From contig NZ_AUBU01000001.1 in NCBI RefSeq assembly GCF_000429405.1, forward strand, positions 443,321 to 507,320: a stretch of 64,000 bases of DNA, read 5' to 3'. A model generated the notes under the pieces. The model was not told the DNA's origin, made no database searches, and worked only from the letters and a program-made list of their open reading frames with translations. Below, one piece after another: positions 1-8,495 of the stretch. The number at the start of each line of letters is the position of its first letter. Position 1 is the first letter of the stretch. The DNA comes from Algoriphagus marincola DSM 16067. GTDB taxonomy: Bacteria; Bacteroidota; Bacteroidia; Cytophagales; Cyclobacteriaceae. The position numbers were made by a program, and so were the translations under genes.

Positions 1-1142
1 CCCAAATTACTCACAGGAGCAGTTATTTTGAGCATTTTACCGATATAATCTACTTGCGCTCGGGAAGGCGGTGAAGGAAGGTTGACAATAAACTCTTGAT
101 CTTTTCCCAGCAGGGTAAAATCAATATTTCTTTGATTGCCTAAAGCATCTCTCAACCGGATTTGATAGGAAGCACGCTCTCCAATGTTTGGTTCTAGATA
201 GCCTGCGGAGGGAAGTTTAGGATCGATGTAATCATATTTCAGGTCAGGCTGAAAATAGAGTTTGGTAAAGCGATTTTGATGAGTGTGAAGTAAAAATTGT
301 CTGGTAAAATTGAAGTCAACCTTATCCACAGTCAGTGCTAGTTTTAGGGAATCTTCTTTCCAGATTTCAAAATGAGGAAATCCATTTCGGTTGCTTGCTC
401 CGTCGAGTTGATCAAAGCTTCTAATTTCCACCCCGACCCGTCCTGTTACCTCTATCGGTTCTGCAATTGCAAAATTTCCACCCCTGTTGACTAGTGGAAA
501 CTCTTTTCTTTCAAACTTACCATCGATCCTCGAATCGATTCCCAACGGGACCAAAGCAACAGTCTGTGGAGTTGGGGGGGTGCGGTCGAGGATTTCAGGA
601 AATCCAAACAAGAGCGGATCCATTGCCCGGTCTAAGCTGTCCCGGATCTCAAAATGCAGGTGAGGGCCTCCCGAACTACCCGTATTTCCACCATTGGCGA
701 TTTGTTCGCCTTTTTTCACTGGGAGTTCTCCGGCTTCTAAGTAAAGCTCCAGCTCGTTCACCTGCTGCTCATACATTTTTGAAACAATGAATCGATGAAG
801 CTTATCATTGAAGTTTCGTAAGTGTCCATAAAGGGTAATGTGCCCGGTTGGGTGTTTCAGGTAAATCACATTTCCATAGCCATAGGTCGAGATTTTGATT
901 CGGTGTACCCAGCCATCTGCAGCCGCATAGATGGGCTCTCCCTCTACACCGCCAAACTTATAATCCAATCCTGTGTGGAAATGATTGGGACGAAGCTCTG
1001 CGAAATTACCGGAAAGATAGTTTCTCCCACCGGGCTTGACCGGCGAGCGAAAATAGTCCCGAATGACTCCCTGGGACCATGAATTCGAAAGCAGGAAAAG
1101 AAATAAAAAGACGAGAAAAAGCGCAGCTTTATTTGACTTCAA
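1..1142 (-). CDS. M23 family metallopeptidase (C-terminus cut by window edge)
   Basis: Secreted or periplasmic peptidoglycan endopeptidase of the LytM/M23 type. The N-terminus reads KSNKAALFLVFLFLFLLSNS, a clear signal peptide ending near SWSQ. The lysostaphin-type fold follows directly: NHFHTGLDY carries the first metal ligands (H and D), and GPHLHFEIRD near residue 165 carries the HxH motif, so the enzyme looks catalytically intact. About 200 further residues without recognised motifs run off the left edge. No ATG fits. The only start that gives the signal peptide is TTG at 1142-1140, which lies inside the last codons of the upstream FAH gene (12-nt overlap), so the two are probably co-transcribed and translationally coupled. 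Family assignment is firm; the exact start is inference. Confidence 0.88.
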   Translation of the reverse strand, partial: MKSNKAALFLVFLFLFLLSNSWSQGVIRDYFRSPVKPGGRNYLSGNFAELRPNHFHTGLDYKFGGVEGEPIYAAADGWVHRIKISTYGYGNVIYLKHPTGHITLYGHLRNFNDKLHRFIVSKMYEQQVNELELYLEAGELPVKKGEQIANGGNTGSSGGPHLHFEIRDSLDRAMDPLLFGFPEILDRTPPTPQTVALVPLGIDSRIDGKFERKEFPLVNRGGNFAIAEPIEVTGRVGVEIRSFDQLDGASNRNGFPHFEIWKEDSLKLALTVDKVDFNFTRQFLLHTHQNRFTKLYFQPDLKYDYIDPKLPSAGYLEPNIGERASYQIRLRDALGNQRNIDFTLLGKDQEFIVNLPSPPSRAQVDYIGKMLKITAPVSNL

Positions 1143-1740
1143 AGTCCAGTAGTTTTTGTTCTCCAAGATATCCTTCCAATCGATCTCCAATTTTCACAGG
1201 GCCTACTCCTGCGGGTGTTCCTGTGTAGATGAGATCACCTTTCTTCAACGTGAAAAACTGAGAAACATATTCTATGATCGTACCAAAATCGAAAAGCATC
1301 ATGGAAGTATTCCCTTCTTGTCTGACTTCACCATTTATCGTCAGATGAAATGAAATGTCATTCAAATCACCAATACTATCTACCGAGACAAAATCTCCAA
1401 TCGGAGCCGACCCATTAAATGCTTTGGCAATTTCCCAAGGCAAACCTTTCGTTTTGCACTGCTCCTGAAGATCTCTAGCAGTAAAATCAATTCCTAGACC
1501 AATTTCCTCAAAATATCGATGTGCAAATTTTTTCTGGATATACTTTCCTTCTTTTGAAATCTTCAGGACCAACTCGGCTTCGTGATGGATATTTTTCGAA
1601 AAATCCGGATAGTAAAAAGGAGCTCCATTTTTCAATAAAGCAGTATCAGGCTTGAGAAAAACGACAGGGTTTCCCGGTTTTTCATTCTTGAGTTCTTCGA
1701 TATGAGCCGCATAGTTTCGGCCGATGCAGATGATTTTCAT
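1129..1740 (-). CDS. fumarylacetoacetate hydrolase (FAH) family protein
   Basis: 203-residue protein of the FAH superfamily, which contains acylpyruvases, 2-hydroxyhepta-2,4-dienedioate isomerases and oxaloacetate decarboxylases. Visible family signatures are IICIGRNYAAHIEEL at the N-terminus, HHEAELVLKI (acidic metal ligands near residue 55), DFTARDLQEQCKTKGLPW near residue 105, and YTGTPAGVGPV near the C-terminus. The length fits the short single-domain acylpyruvase type found in most bacteria. It is a cytosolic enzyme with no signal peptide. Its last codons overlap the M23 gene downstream. The substrate cannot be read from sequence; acylpyruvate or oxaloacetate turnover is the usual guess for this subtype. 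Confidence 0.88.
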   Translation of the reverse strand: MKIICIGRNYAAHIEELKNEKPGNPVVFLKPDTALLKNGAPFYYPDFSKNIHHEAELVLKISKEGKYIQKKFAHRYFEEIGLGIDFTARDLQEQCKTKGLPWEIAKAFNGSAPIGDFVSVDSIGDLNDISFHLTINGEVRQEGNTSMMLFDFGTIIEYVSQFFTLKKGDLIYTGTPAGVGPVKIGDRLEGYLGEQKLLDFEVK

Positions 1741-2058
1741 ATGTTTTTTATTGCTTTTTTAATGGTCATATGGAATCTCGCATAAATTCCCCGATCCATC
1801 GGGGCATCCCTCTGTGTGATGGGTACGTCATGCTCGATTTCATCTGTTTATAATTTGATTTTTAACGGTCAGATGGAATGCCCTGGATAATCATTCCCCT
1901 GTGTGAGAAGTTTTTTCTCATGGGCATTTCATGGGTTTTTTGAGCTTTTGGCAATGATGATTTAAAAATAACGAAAGCCACCGTCTTTGCACAAAACTTT
2001 GCAAAATGTGAGGAGCGGGGTGATTTATCCCATTTCTGCCAGAATGAGATTTCACCGG
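1741..2058. other. intergenic region with palindrome and nested hairpin
   Basis: No coding sequence seen in these 318 bases. They contain the 16-bp palindrome CCCCGATCCATCGGGG (1789-1804), related to the repeats near 32 kb. A nested foldback lies around 1878-1928, with outer arms AATGCCC and GGGCATT and an inner GAGAA/TTCTC stem. This could be the structured leader or upstream region of the FAH gene, which is read leftwards from 1740. No convincing promoter was found. Confidence 0.4.
1789..1804. repeat. short GC palindrome, CCCGAT-type
   Basis: CCCCGATCCATCGGGG is a perfect inverted repeat with 7-bp arms and a 2-bp spacer. It shares the CCCGAT..ATCGGG core with palindromes at 17594, 17774, 31923, 32383, 32577 and 32617. 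It lies in intergenic DNA upstream of the FAH gene. A role as a terminator is unlikely because no T-tract follows on either strand. Confidence 0.6.
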
Positions 2059-2739
2059 CTAATCGACGGCTAAAAGCTTCATCAAAATTTCATCCGCTTC
2101 ATTCATTAAATGAAGTTCTCGATTTTCGATTTTGTATTTTCTTGTGTCAATCAGGGCTTTGCTGATAGCATTTTCCACACTCATATCTGGACAGGCCATC
2201 TTGGTGCTTGCTCCCGGTCCTAAAATCAGGGTTTCTCCATCATTCTCTTTGATTTGGCCTCTTACGGTATTGCATCCCATATTTCCAAAGTAGGTCTTTC
2301 CAGAGGCGTTGAATTCGAAGGTTAAAGTCTCACCGTTTTTAAAGCCCTTGGGGTCCTTTATTTCGCCTACTTCTATGACTTTCCAAATATTAGTTATTTG
2401 TAGTGCAGGATCCATTTCTTTACTCATTATTTTTAGCAATTTGTAGCGTTTTGATGACGCGTCAGCAGGACTAGGTTCTTCCTTTTCCTCGATTTCGACC
2501 CCAAGTCTATATATGAAACCTGGTTCATAGTCAAAACCCTCGATTGTAGAATAAAAGAGTTCCCAGTCTTTTCGATCCAACTCTTCCTCTTTAGATATCT
2601 GAAGGCAATTCACGGGGCCAACACCAATGCATTCTACTTTAGCCGAATTGACCCACCAGGTCTCAATCTGACCTGTAGGTTGATCTTGGCAGGATAGCAA
2701 TAAAATTAATATTCCGCTTAAAGTCAGTAATCTAATCAT
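2059..2739 (-). CDS. DUF4377 and META domain lipoprotein
   Basis: 226-residue envelope lipoprotein. The start MIRLLTLSGILILLLSC has a lipobox ending at Cys17. Residues about 25-105 resemble DUF4377 (ETWWVNSAKVECIGVGPVNC...). Residues about 110-226 form a META/HslJ-like domain, with its typical GNMGCNTVRGQ and MACPDMSVE segments. META domains occur in HslJ, linked to heat or novobiocin tolerance in E. coli, and in many Bacteroidota lipoproteins. The biochemical role is unknown. Its ATG overlaps the stop of the SGNH hydrolase gene by 4 nt (ATGA), so it is the last gene of a coupled series. Confidence 0.85.
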   Translation of the reverse strand: MIRLLTLSGILILLLSCQDQPTGQIETWWVNSAKVECIGVGPVNCLQISKEEELDRKDWELFYSTIEGFDYEPGFIYRLGVEIEEKEEPSPADASSKRYKLLKIMSKEMDPALQITNIWKVIEVGEIKDPKGFKNGETLTFEFNASGKTYFGNMGCNTVRGQIKENDGETLILGPGASTKMACPDMSVENAISKALIDTRKYKIENRELHLMNEADEILMKLLAVD

Positions 2740-3455
2740 GGCTCAGGATAAATGGTTTTTACTTGCTCGAATAGCAACTCCGTCCAACGCGTATAAATCT
2801 CTCCGCTAGGGTGTAAATTATCTTCAGCGAGCATTTCTGGCTGATCACCCACAGCTCTATAGTCCTCAGTAATATCGATGAATTTAATCCCGTATTTCCC
2901 ACAAATAGAGCGTTTTGCAGCATTATAAGCATCGATTTCTGCCGCGACTTTAGCCTTGTCTGTTCCTCGGTTGGTAGCAAATGGCGTGATTCCCCAATCT
3001 GGAATGGAAAGGACGATTACGTGGTTGGGCAGATTGCCAGCATACCCAATGGCTCTGAGAAGCATCTGCTCAAACTCTACCCGATATTCATCGACTGATT
3101 TTCCCCGGTATTGATTATTGACTCCAATCAGTAATGTAACCAAGTCGTAAGGCTCTCCTGTCGGACCTGCTTCATCTATTCCCTTGTCCAATTCGTCTAC
3201 GGTCCAACCTGTTTTAGCAATGATTTCAGCCTCGAGCCATTGATGAGCAGTTTCCTGATTGAGTCTTTTGACCAATTGATTTGGGTATCGGTCTGCTTCA
3301 TCTACTCCTTCGCCAATGGTATAACTGTCTCCCAGTGCCAGGTAGGTTTTAATTGGTGTTCTCATAGCGGCAAAATCATTTTCGTTACTTTTTGGACCTG
3401 AGGGATTACAGGCTGCAAAAGCTAGAATCAAACCGGTGATCAATGCGATTTTCAT
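2736..3455 (-). CDS. SGNH/GDSL hydrolase lipoprotein
   Basis: 239-residue lipoprotein esterase or lipase-like hydrolase. The signal peptide MKIALITGLILAFAAC ends in a lipobox Cys16. The GDSL block reads LALGDSYTIGEG with the catalytic Ser44; block III contains GVNNQYRG (Asn); block V is EDNLHPSG with Asp212 and His215. All catalytic residues are therefore present. It overlaps neighbours at both ends by 4 nt, which points to translational coupling with the S66 peptidase upstream. A role in removing acyl groups from envelope glycans would fit the neighbourhood, but that is inference. Confidence 0.9.
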   Translation of the reverse strand: MKIALITGLILAFAACNPSGPKSNENDFAAMRTPIKTYLALGDSYTIGEGVDEADRYPNQLVKRLNQETAHQWLEAEIIAKTGWTVDELDKGIDEAGPTGEPYDLVTLLIGVNNQYRGKSVDEYRVEFEQMLLRAIGYAGNLPNHVIVLSIPDWGITPFATNRGTDKAKVAAEIDAYNAAKRSICGKYGIKFIDITEDYRAVGDQPEMLAEDNLHPSGEIYTRWTELLFEQVKTIYPEP

Positions 3456-4489
3456 AATCCATCAAATATATTTTCGATTAGCTTAAAGGTACCCAAATCT
3501 GCGTTCATTTCTACCTTGGCACCATGAGGGACGATAAATTGCTTGGCAACGTGTCCAATCATCGCTCCTGAATAGGCCGGGATATTTAGAGGTAAAACAT
3601 AATCGTCTAAGACTTGGTCAACTGTCAGGCTTCCATACCCTCCGCCTGGTTCACAATCGCTGCATTGCCCGAAAATGAATCCTTTGATCTTCTGCAGGGT
3701 ACCATTCAGTTTCAGGGTGCTCATCATCCGGTCAATTCTATATGGATCTTCTCCAATATCTTCGATAAATAAAATAGCATCCTCGAAATCTGTATAATAG
3801 GGAGTACCTGAAAGGGCTGTCAGGACGGTTAAATTTCCTCCAAGAATTTTTCCCTGCACGATTCCTGATTGAAGCGTTTGGATTCGGTTGGATTTGATGA
3901 CTAAATCATCTCCCTGCACCTGTTGGTTTTCAAAAAGAAGCTGCTCCTGCTTAAAAAAGAGCCGCTCAAACTGCTCCACATTGAAGCTGTTCCAAGATCC
4001 TGTTCCATTGGGTCCGTGAAAGGTAATCAGGTCTGTCTGGGCGTAAATTGCTTGATGCAGAGCGGTAATATCCGAATAGCCAAGAAGTATTTTTGGGTTT
4101 TTCCGGATCAGCTCATAATCTATCAGAGGCAAGATTCTGGCAGCACCCGAACCTCCTCGGATACAAATAATTGCTTTGATTTCAGGGTCAGCAAACATCG
4201 AATTTAAGTCGCTAGCGCGTTCAGCGTCACTTCCTGCCAGATGGCCCCTTCTGTTTTTCAGATGCTCTCCCAATTTGACTTCTAGTCCTAAAGCTTCCAT
4301 GGCTTCTTTTGCAAAAGTAAATTGCATGCGATCAGAAGTGGCAGCTGATGGACTGATTAGTCCCACCGTGTCACCCTTGGACAAGGCTTTGGGAAGAATC
4401 ATTTTTTGGCTGGATTTTGAATCAAAGCCCAGAAAAGGCATACTAGCCGCCGTCAGAAAGGCGGTTTTCAAAAAAGATCTTTTGTTCAT
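3452..4489 (-). CDS. LD-carboxypeptidase, peptidase family S66
   Basis: 345-residue member of S66, which contains murein tetrapeptide LD-carboxypeptidase LdcA and the microcin-resistance protein MccF. It trims the terminal D-alanine from murein tetrapeptides during recycling. The nucleophile is Ser114 in IRGGSGAARIL; the Glu (LFIEDIGEDPYRIDRMM) and His (MIGHVAKQFIVPHG) segments of the triad are both visible. The N-terminus MNKRSFLKTAFLTAASMPFL is an export signal of KR type, so this copy probably acts in the periplasm, unlike cytosolic E. coli LdcA. It sits in the YggS-DUF423-S13-S66-SGNH run, consistent with cell-wall turnover. Confidence 0.9.
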   Translation of the reverse strand: MNKRSFLKTAFLTAASMPFLGFDSKSSQKMILPKALSKGDTVGLISPSAATSDRMQFTFAKEAMEALGLEVKLGEHLKNRRGHLAGSDAERASDLNSMFADPEIKAIICIRGGSGAARILPLIDYELIRKNPKILLGYSDITALHQAIYAQTDLITFHGPNGTGSWNSFNVEQFERLFFKQEQLLFENQQVQGDDLVIKSNRIQTLQSGIVQGKILGGNLTVLTALSGTPYYTDFEDAILFIEDIGEDPYRIDRMMSTLKLNGTLQKIKGFIFGQCSDCEPGGGYGSLTVDQVLDDYVLPLNIPAYSGAMIGHVAKQFIVPHGAKVEMNADLGTFKLIENIFDGL

Positions 4490-4535
4490 TATATATATAT
4501 CGTGAAATTGAATCTAGCGAATATTCATCAGTAAC

Positions 4536-5837
4536 TCAAAGCATGTCCCTGAGGCTACTGAGTACCTTTTCCATTTCCCTTCTGACAAGGGAGGCCTTCC
4601 AAGGATAATTTGAATTCATAAAAGCAAAAGCAAAATATCTTCCACTTTTTCCGCGGATAAGCCCTACAAGGCTATGATTATTGCTCATCGTTCCAGTTTT
4701 GGCGAAGATATATGGGCTTTCTGCCTTGTATTCATTTTCGATGGTGCCCGATACACCGCCTGTTGGCAAAAGCTCGAAAAGCATTTGATCCGGGACCACC
4801 CGATAGAGTTTTTCGAAAAGTCCGACCATCGTCCTAGGCGTAAATAGATTATACCGGCTAAGTCCACTTCCATCCACCCAAATAGGTTCATCTGGAAGGT
4901 CTGTTAGGAAGCTTTCAATCATATATTCGATAGCCCTTTCGGTATCGATTTCTCCAAAAAGTCGATCAGAGACCATAAACATCAACTGTTCGGCAAGGAA
5001 ATTATCACTTTCCAGCATCATCTCTTTTAGAATAGGGAAAAGTGTTGCTCCACGCCAAAGCTGATGATTTTCGGGAAGACTGTCAGGGCTATAAATCCAA
5101 CTTTTGCCAGTGGCATCACTAGCTAATGACACAAAAAGCTCCGGAGAGGTAAGAAGCGGAAGGTAATCTTCCCGACCTCGGTAGGATTTTGGGTTATAAA
5201 AAAAATGATTGCTGTGAAAGTCACGTTCCATATCCTTGATATCCCGATTGGTTGTCGAAATCATTGACTGAAAACGTGTTGGAAAAACGCGAGGGTTGGA
5301 TTTCCCTGGCAATACTTTTAGCAAGTTTCCATGGATAGGAAGACTGCTTCGCTCTGCGGAGAAGTAATACAGATAATCATCCCATTGCCAGCCTGCACCG
5401 AAGGGAGTGGATCGGAGATTAGCATCTGAAAAGGATATAACATCGTATGGCGCAAAAAAGGAATCAAAGTCAGGTTGGGGAAGATCTAAATAATCCCAAC
5501 TTGGATCGCCTGCTCCCCAAATGTGTAGGGTGTCACCTTTGCTCACATATCGAAATGTCTGAGTGGAATCATTCAAAACCAAAATACTGGCAAACAAGGT
5601 GAATAGCTTGGTCGTGGATGCAGGGGTGAAGTGAATCTGCGAGTTTTTCTCATAAAGAACTTGCTGAGAATCTAGGTCATACAACATAAACCCAGTCAAA
5701 TGCCCCCCAAAGAAGCTGGTTTGTCCTAAGGATTGCTCTAATTTTTCGTATTCCTCTCTGGATAATTGACCAAATGAGAAATGGGAGAAAAGGAGCGATC
5801 CAATGAGTAAAAAGGTCAAAAAGTAACTCTTAGTCAT
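4536..5837 (-). CDS. D-alanyl-D-alanine carboxypeptidase, S13 (PBP4-like)
   Basis: 433-residue periplasmic penicillin-binding protein of the DacB type, with DD-carboxypeptidase and endopeptidase activity on peptidoglycan. It has a signal peptide ending near SFG. The active-site motifs are PASTTKLF (Ser74, Lys77 of SxxK), SDNFLAEQL near residue 275 (SxN) and AKTGTMSN near residue 375 (KTG). The length fits S13 enzymes. Its ATG shares one base with the stop of the DUF423 gene. Together with the M23, S66 and amidase genes it makes this end of the window rich in murein hydrolases. Confidence 0.92.
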   Translation of the reverse strand: MTKSYFLTFLLIGSLLFSHFSFGQLSREEYEKLEQSLGQTSFFGGHLTGFMLYDLDSQQVLYEKNSQIHFTPASTTKLFTLFASILVLNDSTQTFRYVSKGDTLHIWGAGDPSWDYLDLPQPDFDSFFAPYDVISFSDANLRSTPFGAGWQWDDYLYYFSAERSSLPIHGNLLKVLPGKSNPRVFPTRFQSMISTTNRDIKDMERDFHSNHFFYNPKSYRGREDYLPLLTSPELFVSLASDATGKSWIYSPDSLPENHQLWRGATLFPILKEMMLESDNFLAEQLMFMVSDRLFGEIDTERAIEYMIESFLTDLPDEPIWVDGSGLSRYNLFTPRTMVGLFEKLYRVVPDQMLFELLPTGGVSGTIENEYKAESPYIFAKTGTMSNNHSLVGLIRGKSGRYFAFAFMNSNYPWKASLVRREMEKVLSSLRDML

Positions 5838-6220
5838 CAGTTTTTATTTTTGGTCATGGCCCAAAATAAACCCAGCCAGCCACTTATAAAAGCAACTCCT
5901 CCGATAGGGGTGATCGCCCCCAGCCAGGTGATTCCCGTGATGGATAATAAGTAGAGTGAACCGGAGAAAATTAGTATTCCTATACTTAGATTGATGGCAG
6001 AGAAGCTTAGCCCGCGCCAATCAGGTTTGATTAGGGCCAAAATCCCCACCAGGAAAACGCCTAATGAGTGATAGAAATGATACTTTACAGCTGTTTCAAA
6101 AGTATCGAGTCTGCCGTTTTCTATAAGTCTGGCCTCCAAGCCATGCGCTCCAAAAGCCCCGATTCCTACTGCCAAGGCACCAAGGATAGCTGCTAATTGT
6201 ATGATTTGTTTTCCGTTCAT
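5837..6220 (-). CDS. DUF423 family small membrane protein
   Basis: 127-residue inner-membrane protein with four predicted hydrophobic helices. The start GKQIIQLAAILGALAVGIGA followed by FGAHGLEARL is the DUF423 signature, as in YwdK and YgdD. Function is not known. I place the start at ATG 6220, one base after the YggS stop codon, instead of an ATG eight codons upstream: the shorter form begins like other family members and avoids a 23-nt overlap. It is in an apparent operon with YggS before it and the S13 carboxypeptidase after it. Confidence 0.87.
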   Translation of the reverse strand: MNGKQIIQLAAILGALAVGIGAFGAHGLEARLIENGRLDTFETAVKYHFYHSLGVFLVGILALIKPDWRGLSFSAINLSIGILIFSGSLYLLSITGITWLGAITPIGGVAFISGWLGLFWAMTKNKN

Positions 6221-6221
6221 A

Positions 6222-6896
6222 TCAATGCGTGTTTCTTGCTCCAAAAATTGCCGAACCTATCCGTACCATAGTGCTGCCTTCCTCCTGAGCGATCTGATAG
6301 TCTCCACTCATCCCCATGGAAAGCTCCTGCATTTCCACAAAATCAGGAAGTGCTTTTCCCCTCAATTCATCGAAAAGAGATTTTAATGATCTGAATTCCT
6401 TTCGAACTTGATCAGAATTCTCCGTAAAAGTCGCCATTCCCATTAATCCGAGGATATGTACGTGCTGAAACTTTTTGAAATCATCATTATCCAGCATTTC
6501 AAACAGCTCTTCCATGTCAAAACCAAACTTGCTTTCTTCTTCTGCAATGTGGATTTGCAGTAATACCGGGATTTTTCGGTTGACTTTTTTGCCTTGTTTT
6601 TCGATCTCTCTTAGAAGTCGGAAAGAATCCACGCCATGAATCAGATGGACAAATTCAGCGATGTATTTTACCTTGTTTCTCTGCAAATGTCCGATCATGT
6701 GCCAACGCACATCTGAGGGCATCTGAGGTTGTTTTTCTTGGATTTCCTGGACCTTATTTTCTCCAAAATCCCTCACGCCGGCATTGTAGGCCTCCATGAG
6801 TAATTCTACCGGCTTTGTTTTGCTGACAGAGACCAGCTGGCAATCTGGATTTATGAATGAATTTTTTACCGCTTCTAGATTTGCTTTGATATCCAT
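6222..6896 (-). CDS. YggS-family pyridoxal phosphate-binding protein
   Basis: 224-residue cytosolic PLP-binding protein (YggS/PLPBP/COG0325) that keeps vitamin B6 and amino-acid pools in balance without known enzymatic activity. The fold is the alanine-racemase-type barrel. The PLP lysine is expected at Lys26 in LVSVSKTKP. Other family motifs are RDFGENKVQEI, WHMIGHLQRNKVKY and LSMGMSGDYQIA...GSTMVRIGSAIFG. The sequence TATCTTTG on the minus strand (complement of 6938-6945) matches the Bacteroidota -7 element and could be the promoter of the whole leftward operon, though no good -33 box was found. Confidence 0.93.
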   Translation of the reverse strand: MDIKANLEAVKNSFINPDCQLVSVSKTKPVELLMEAYNAGVRDFGENKVQEIQEKQPQMPSDVRWHMIGHLQRNKVKYIAEFVHLIHGVDSFRLLREIEKQGKKVNRKIPVLLQIHIAEEESKFGFDMEELFEMLDNDDFKKFQHVHILGLMGMATFTENSDQVRKEFRSLKSLFDELRGKALPDFVEMQELSMGMSGDYQIAQEEGSTMVRIGSAIFGARNTH

Positions 6897-6944
6897 TTTC
6901 TATTTTTAGATCAGTTTTTTAAGAAAATCAGCCCAGACAAAGAT

Positions 6945-8495
6945 ATGGCGATCATCAGTACTTTACTAAAAAAAGGCATAAGGCTTAGGGAAAGTTTAGA
7001 ACAGGAATATTCCCGGCCGATGGAGCTTCAGCGAGGGGAGTTGAAGAAACTTCTGATTCAAGGTACTCGGACAGCCATAGGCGAGAAATATGATTTTGCC
7101 TCGATTCTTCGAAGGTTTCGGCAGCATGATGACGAATACTATGATCGATATAAAGCGCAAGTGCCTATCTATGACTATGACAAGATCTACGAGGAATGGT
7201 GGTATGAATTGTTAGAAGGAAAGAAAAACGTCACCTGGCCGGGTAAGGTCAAATATTTCGCCCTTAGTTCGGGAACTTCAGGTGCTACGTCTAAGTACAT
7301 TCCGATTACGAAGGAAATGGTCAAAGCTATCCGACGAACAGGAGTGAGGCAAATTTTGACCTTATCGAAATATGATCTTCCAAACTCATTGTTTACGAAA
7401 GGTATTTTGATGCTTGGGGGGAGTACGGATTTGGAATTTAACGGAACCTACTTTTCCGGGGATTTGAGTGGGATTACTGCAGGCAAATTGCCGATTTGGT
7501 TTCAGCGCTTTTACAAGCCAGGAAAGAAAATATCCAAAAATCGAAATTGGGGAGACAAGCTTGATCAGATCGTGGAAAAGGCTCCGAACTGGGATATAGG
7601 AATAATTGTAGGGGTTCCGGCTTGGTTACAGATTTTGATTGAAAGAATAATTGCTCATTACCAAGTAGAGACGATTCATGACATTTGGCCTAATCTCCAG
7701 ATTTTCGTTCATGGAGGTGTATCCTTTGAGCCATACAAAAAAGGCTTTGAAAAATTACTTGGAAAACCACTTACTTATATCGAAACCTATTTGGCCTCCG
7801 AGGGCTTTTTAGCTTTTCAGGCATTGCCTGGACGAAAGTCCATGCGATTGGTATTGAATAATGGGATCTTTTATGAGTTTGTTCCATTCAATGAGGAAAA
7901 TTTCGATGAAGACGGCATTATCCGACCCACTGCTCAAACCTATAAAATCGATCAGGTTCAGGAAGGAATTGATTATGCCTTGCTTATTTCTACCTGTGCG
8001 GGAGCTTGGAGATATTTGATTGGAGATACTGTGCGATTTGTTTCCAAAGAGGAGAATGAAATTATTATCACGGGTAGAATAAAACATTTTCTAAGCCTTT
8101 GTGGGGAGCACCTTTCGGTAGATAATATGAATCGCGCGGTAGAACTGGCGGCCTCTGAGCTCGATATTCGAGTAAAAGAATTTACGGTATTAGGTCAGCC
8201 TCATGGAAGTCTTTTTGCGCATCATTGGTACATCGGAACTGATGATCAGGTGGATGAGCAAAAGCTTTCATCCCTGCTTGACCGCTTTTTGAAAGAGCTT
8301 AATGACGACTATGCCGTGGAGCGGAATCATGCTTTGCGAGAGGTGATTGTCAAAATATTGCCAAGTGAGACTTTTTATGAATGGATGCGACTCCAGGGTA
8401 AAGAGGGTGGTCAGAATAAATTTCCGAGAGTTTTGAAAGGTGAGAAATCGGAGGCTTGGCAGCGATTCATCCATGAGAAAGGAGATAAGCTTTGA
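6945..8495 (+). CDS. GH3 auxin-responsive promoter family protein (acyl-adenylating enzyme)
   Basis: 516-residue member of the GH3 branch of the ANL (adenylate-forming) superfamily. Plant GH3 enzymes activate a carboxylic acid with ATP and conjugate it to an amino acid; substrates of bacterial members are not established. The ATP-binding loop reads FALSSGTSGATSKYIPIT (about residue 105), followed later by YLASEGFLAFQ and the hinge region GRIKHFLSLCGEHLS near residue 380, so the enzyme looks complete. It has no signal peptide. Its stop codon overlaps the start of a LysE exporter (8492-8495), which suggests that the product, perhaps an N-acyl or amino-acid conjugate, is exported. That link is inference. 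Confidence 0.88.
   Translation: MAIISTLLKKGIRLRESLEQEYSRPMELQRGELKKLLIQGTRTAIGEKYDFASILRRFRQHDDEYYDRYKAQVPIYDYDKIYEEWWYELLEGKKNVTWPGKVKYFALSSGTSGATSKYIPITKEMVKAIRRTGVRQILTLSKYDLPNSLFTKGILMLGGSTDLEFNGTYFSGDLSGITAGKLPIWFQRFYKPGKKISKNRNWGDKLDQIVEKAPNWDIGIIVGVPAWLQILIERIIAHYQVETIHDIWPNLQIFVHGGVSFEPYKKGFEKLLGKPLTYIETYLASEGFLAFQALPGRKSMRLVLNNGIFYEFVPFNEENFDEDGIIRPTAQTYKIDQVQEGIDYALLISTCAGAWRYLIGDTVRFVSKEENEIIITGRIKHFLSLCGEHLSVDNMNRAVELAASELDIRVKEFTVLGQPHGSLFAHHWYIGTDDQVDEQKLSSLLDRFLKELNDDYAVERNHALREVIVKILPSETFYEWMRLQGKEGGQNKFPRVLKGEKSEAWQRFIHEKGDKL

Noticed and set aside
494..1082. Two rightward open frames of 98 and 86 codons
   Set aside because: They are antisense to the M23 peptidase gene, whose catalytic motifs are intact on the other strand.
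1656..1740. Alternative later start for the FAH gene
   Set aside because: The first ATG gives the family N-terminus IICIGRNYAAHIEEL, so no later start is needed.
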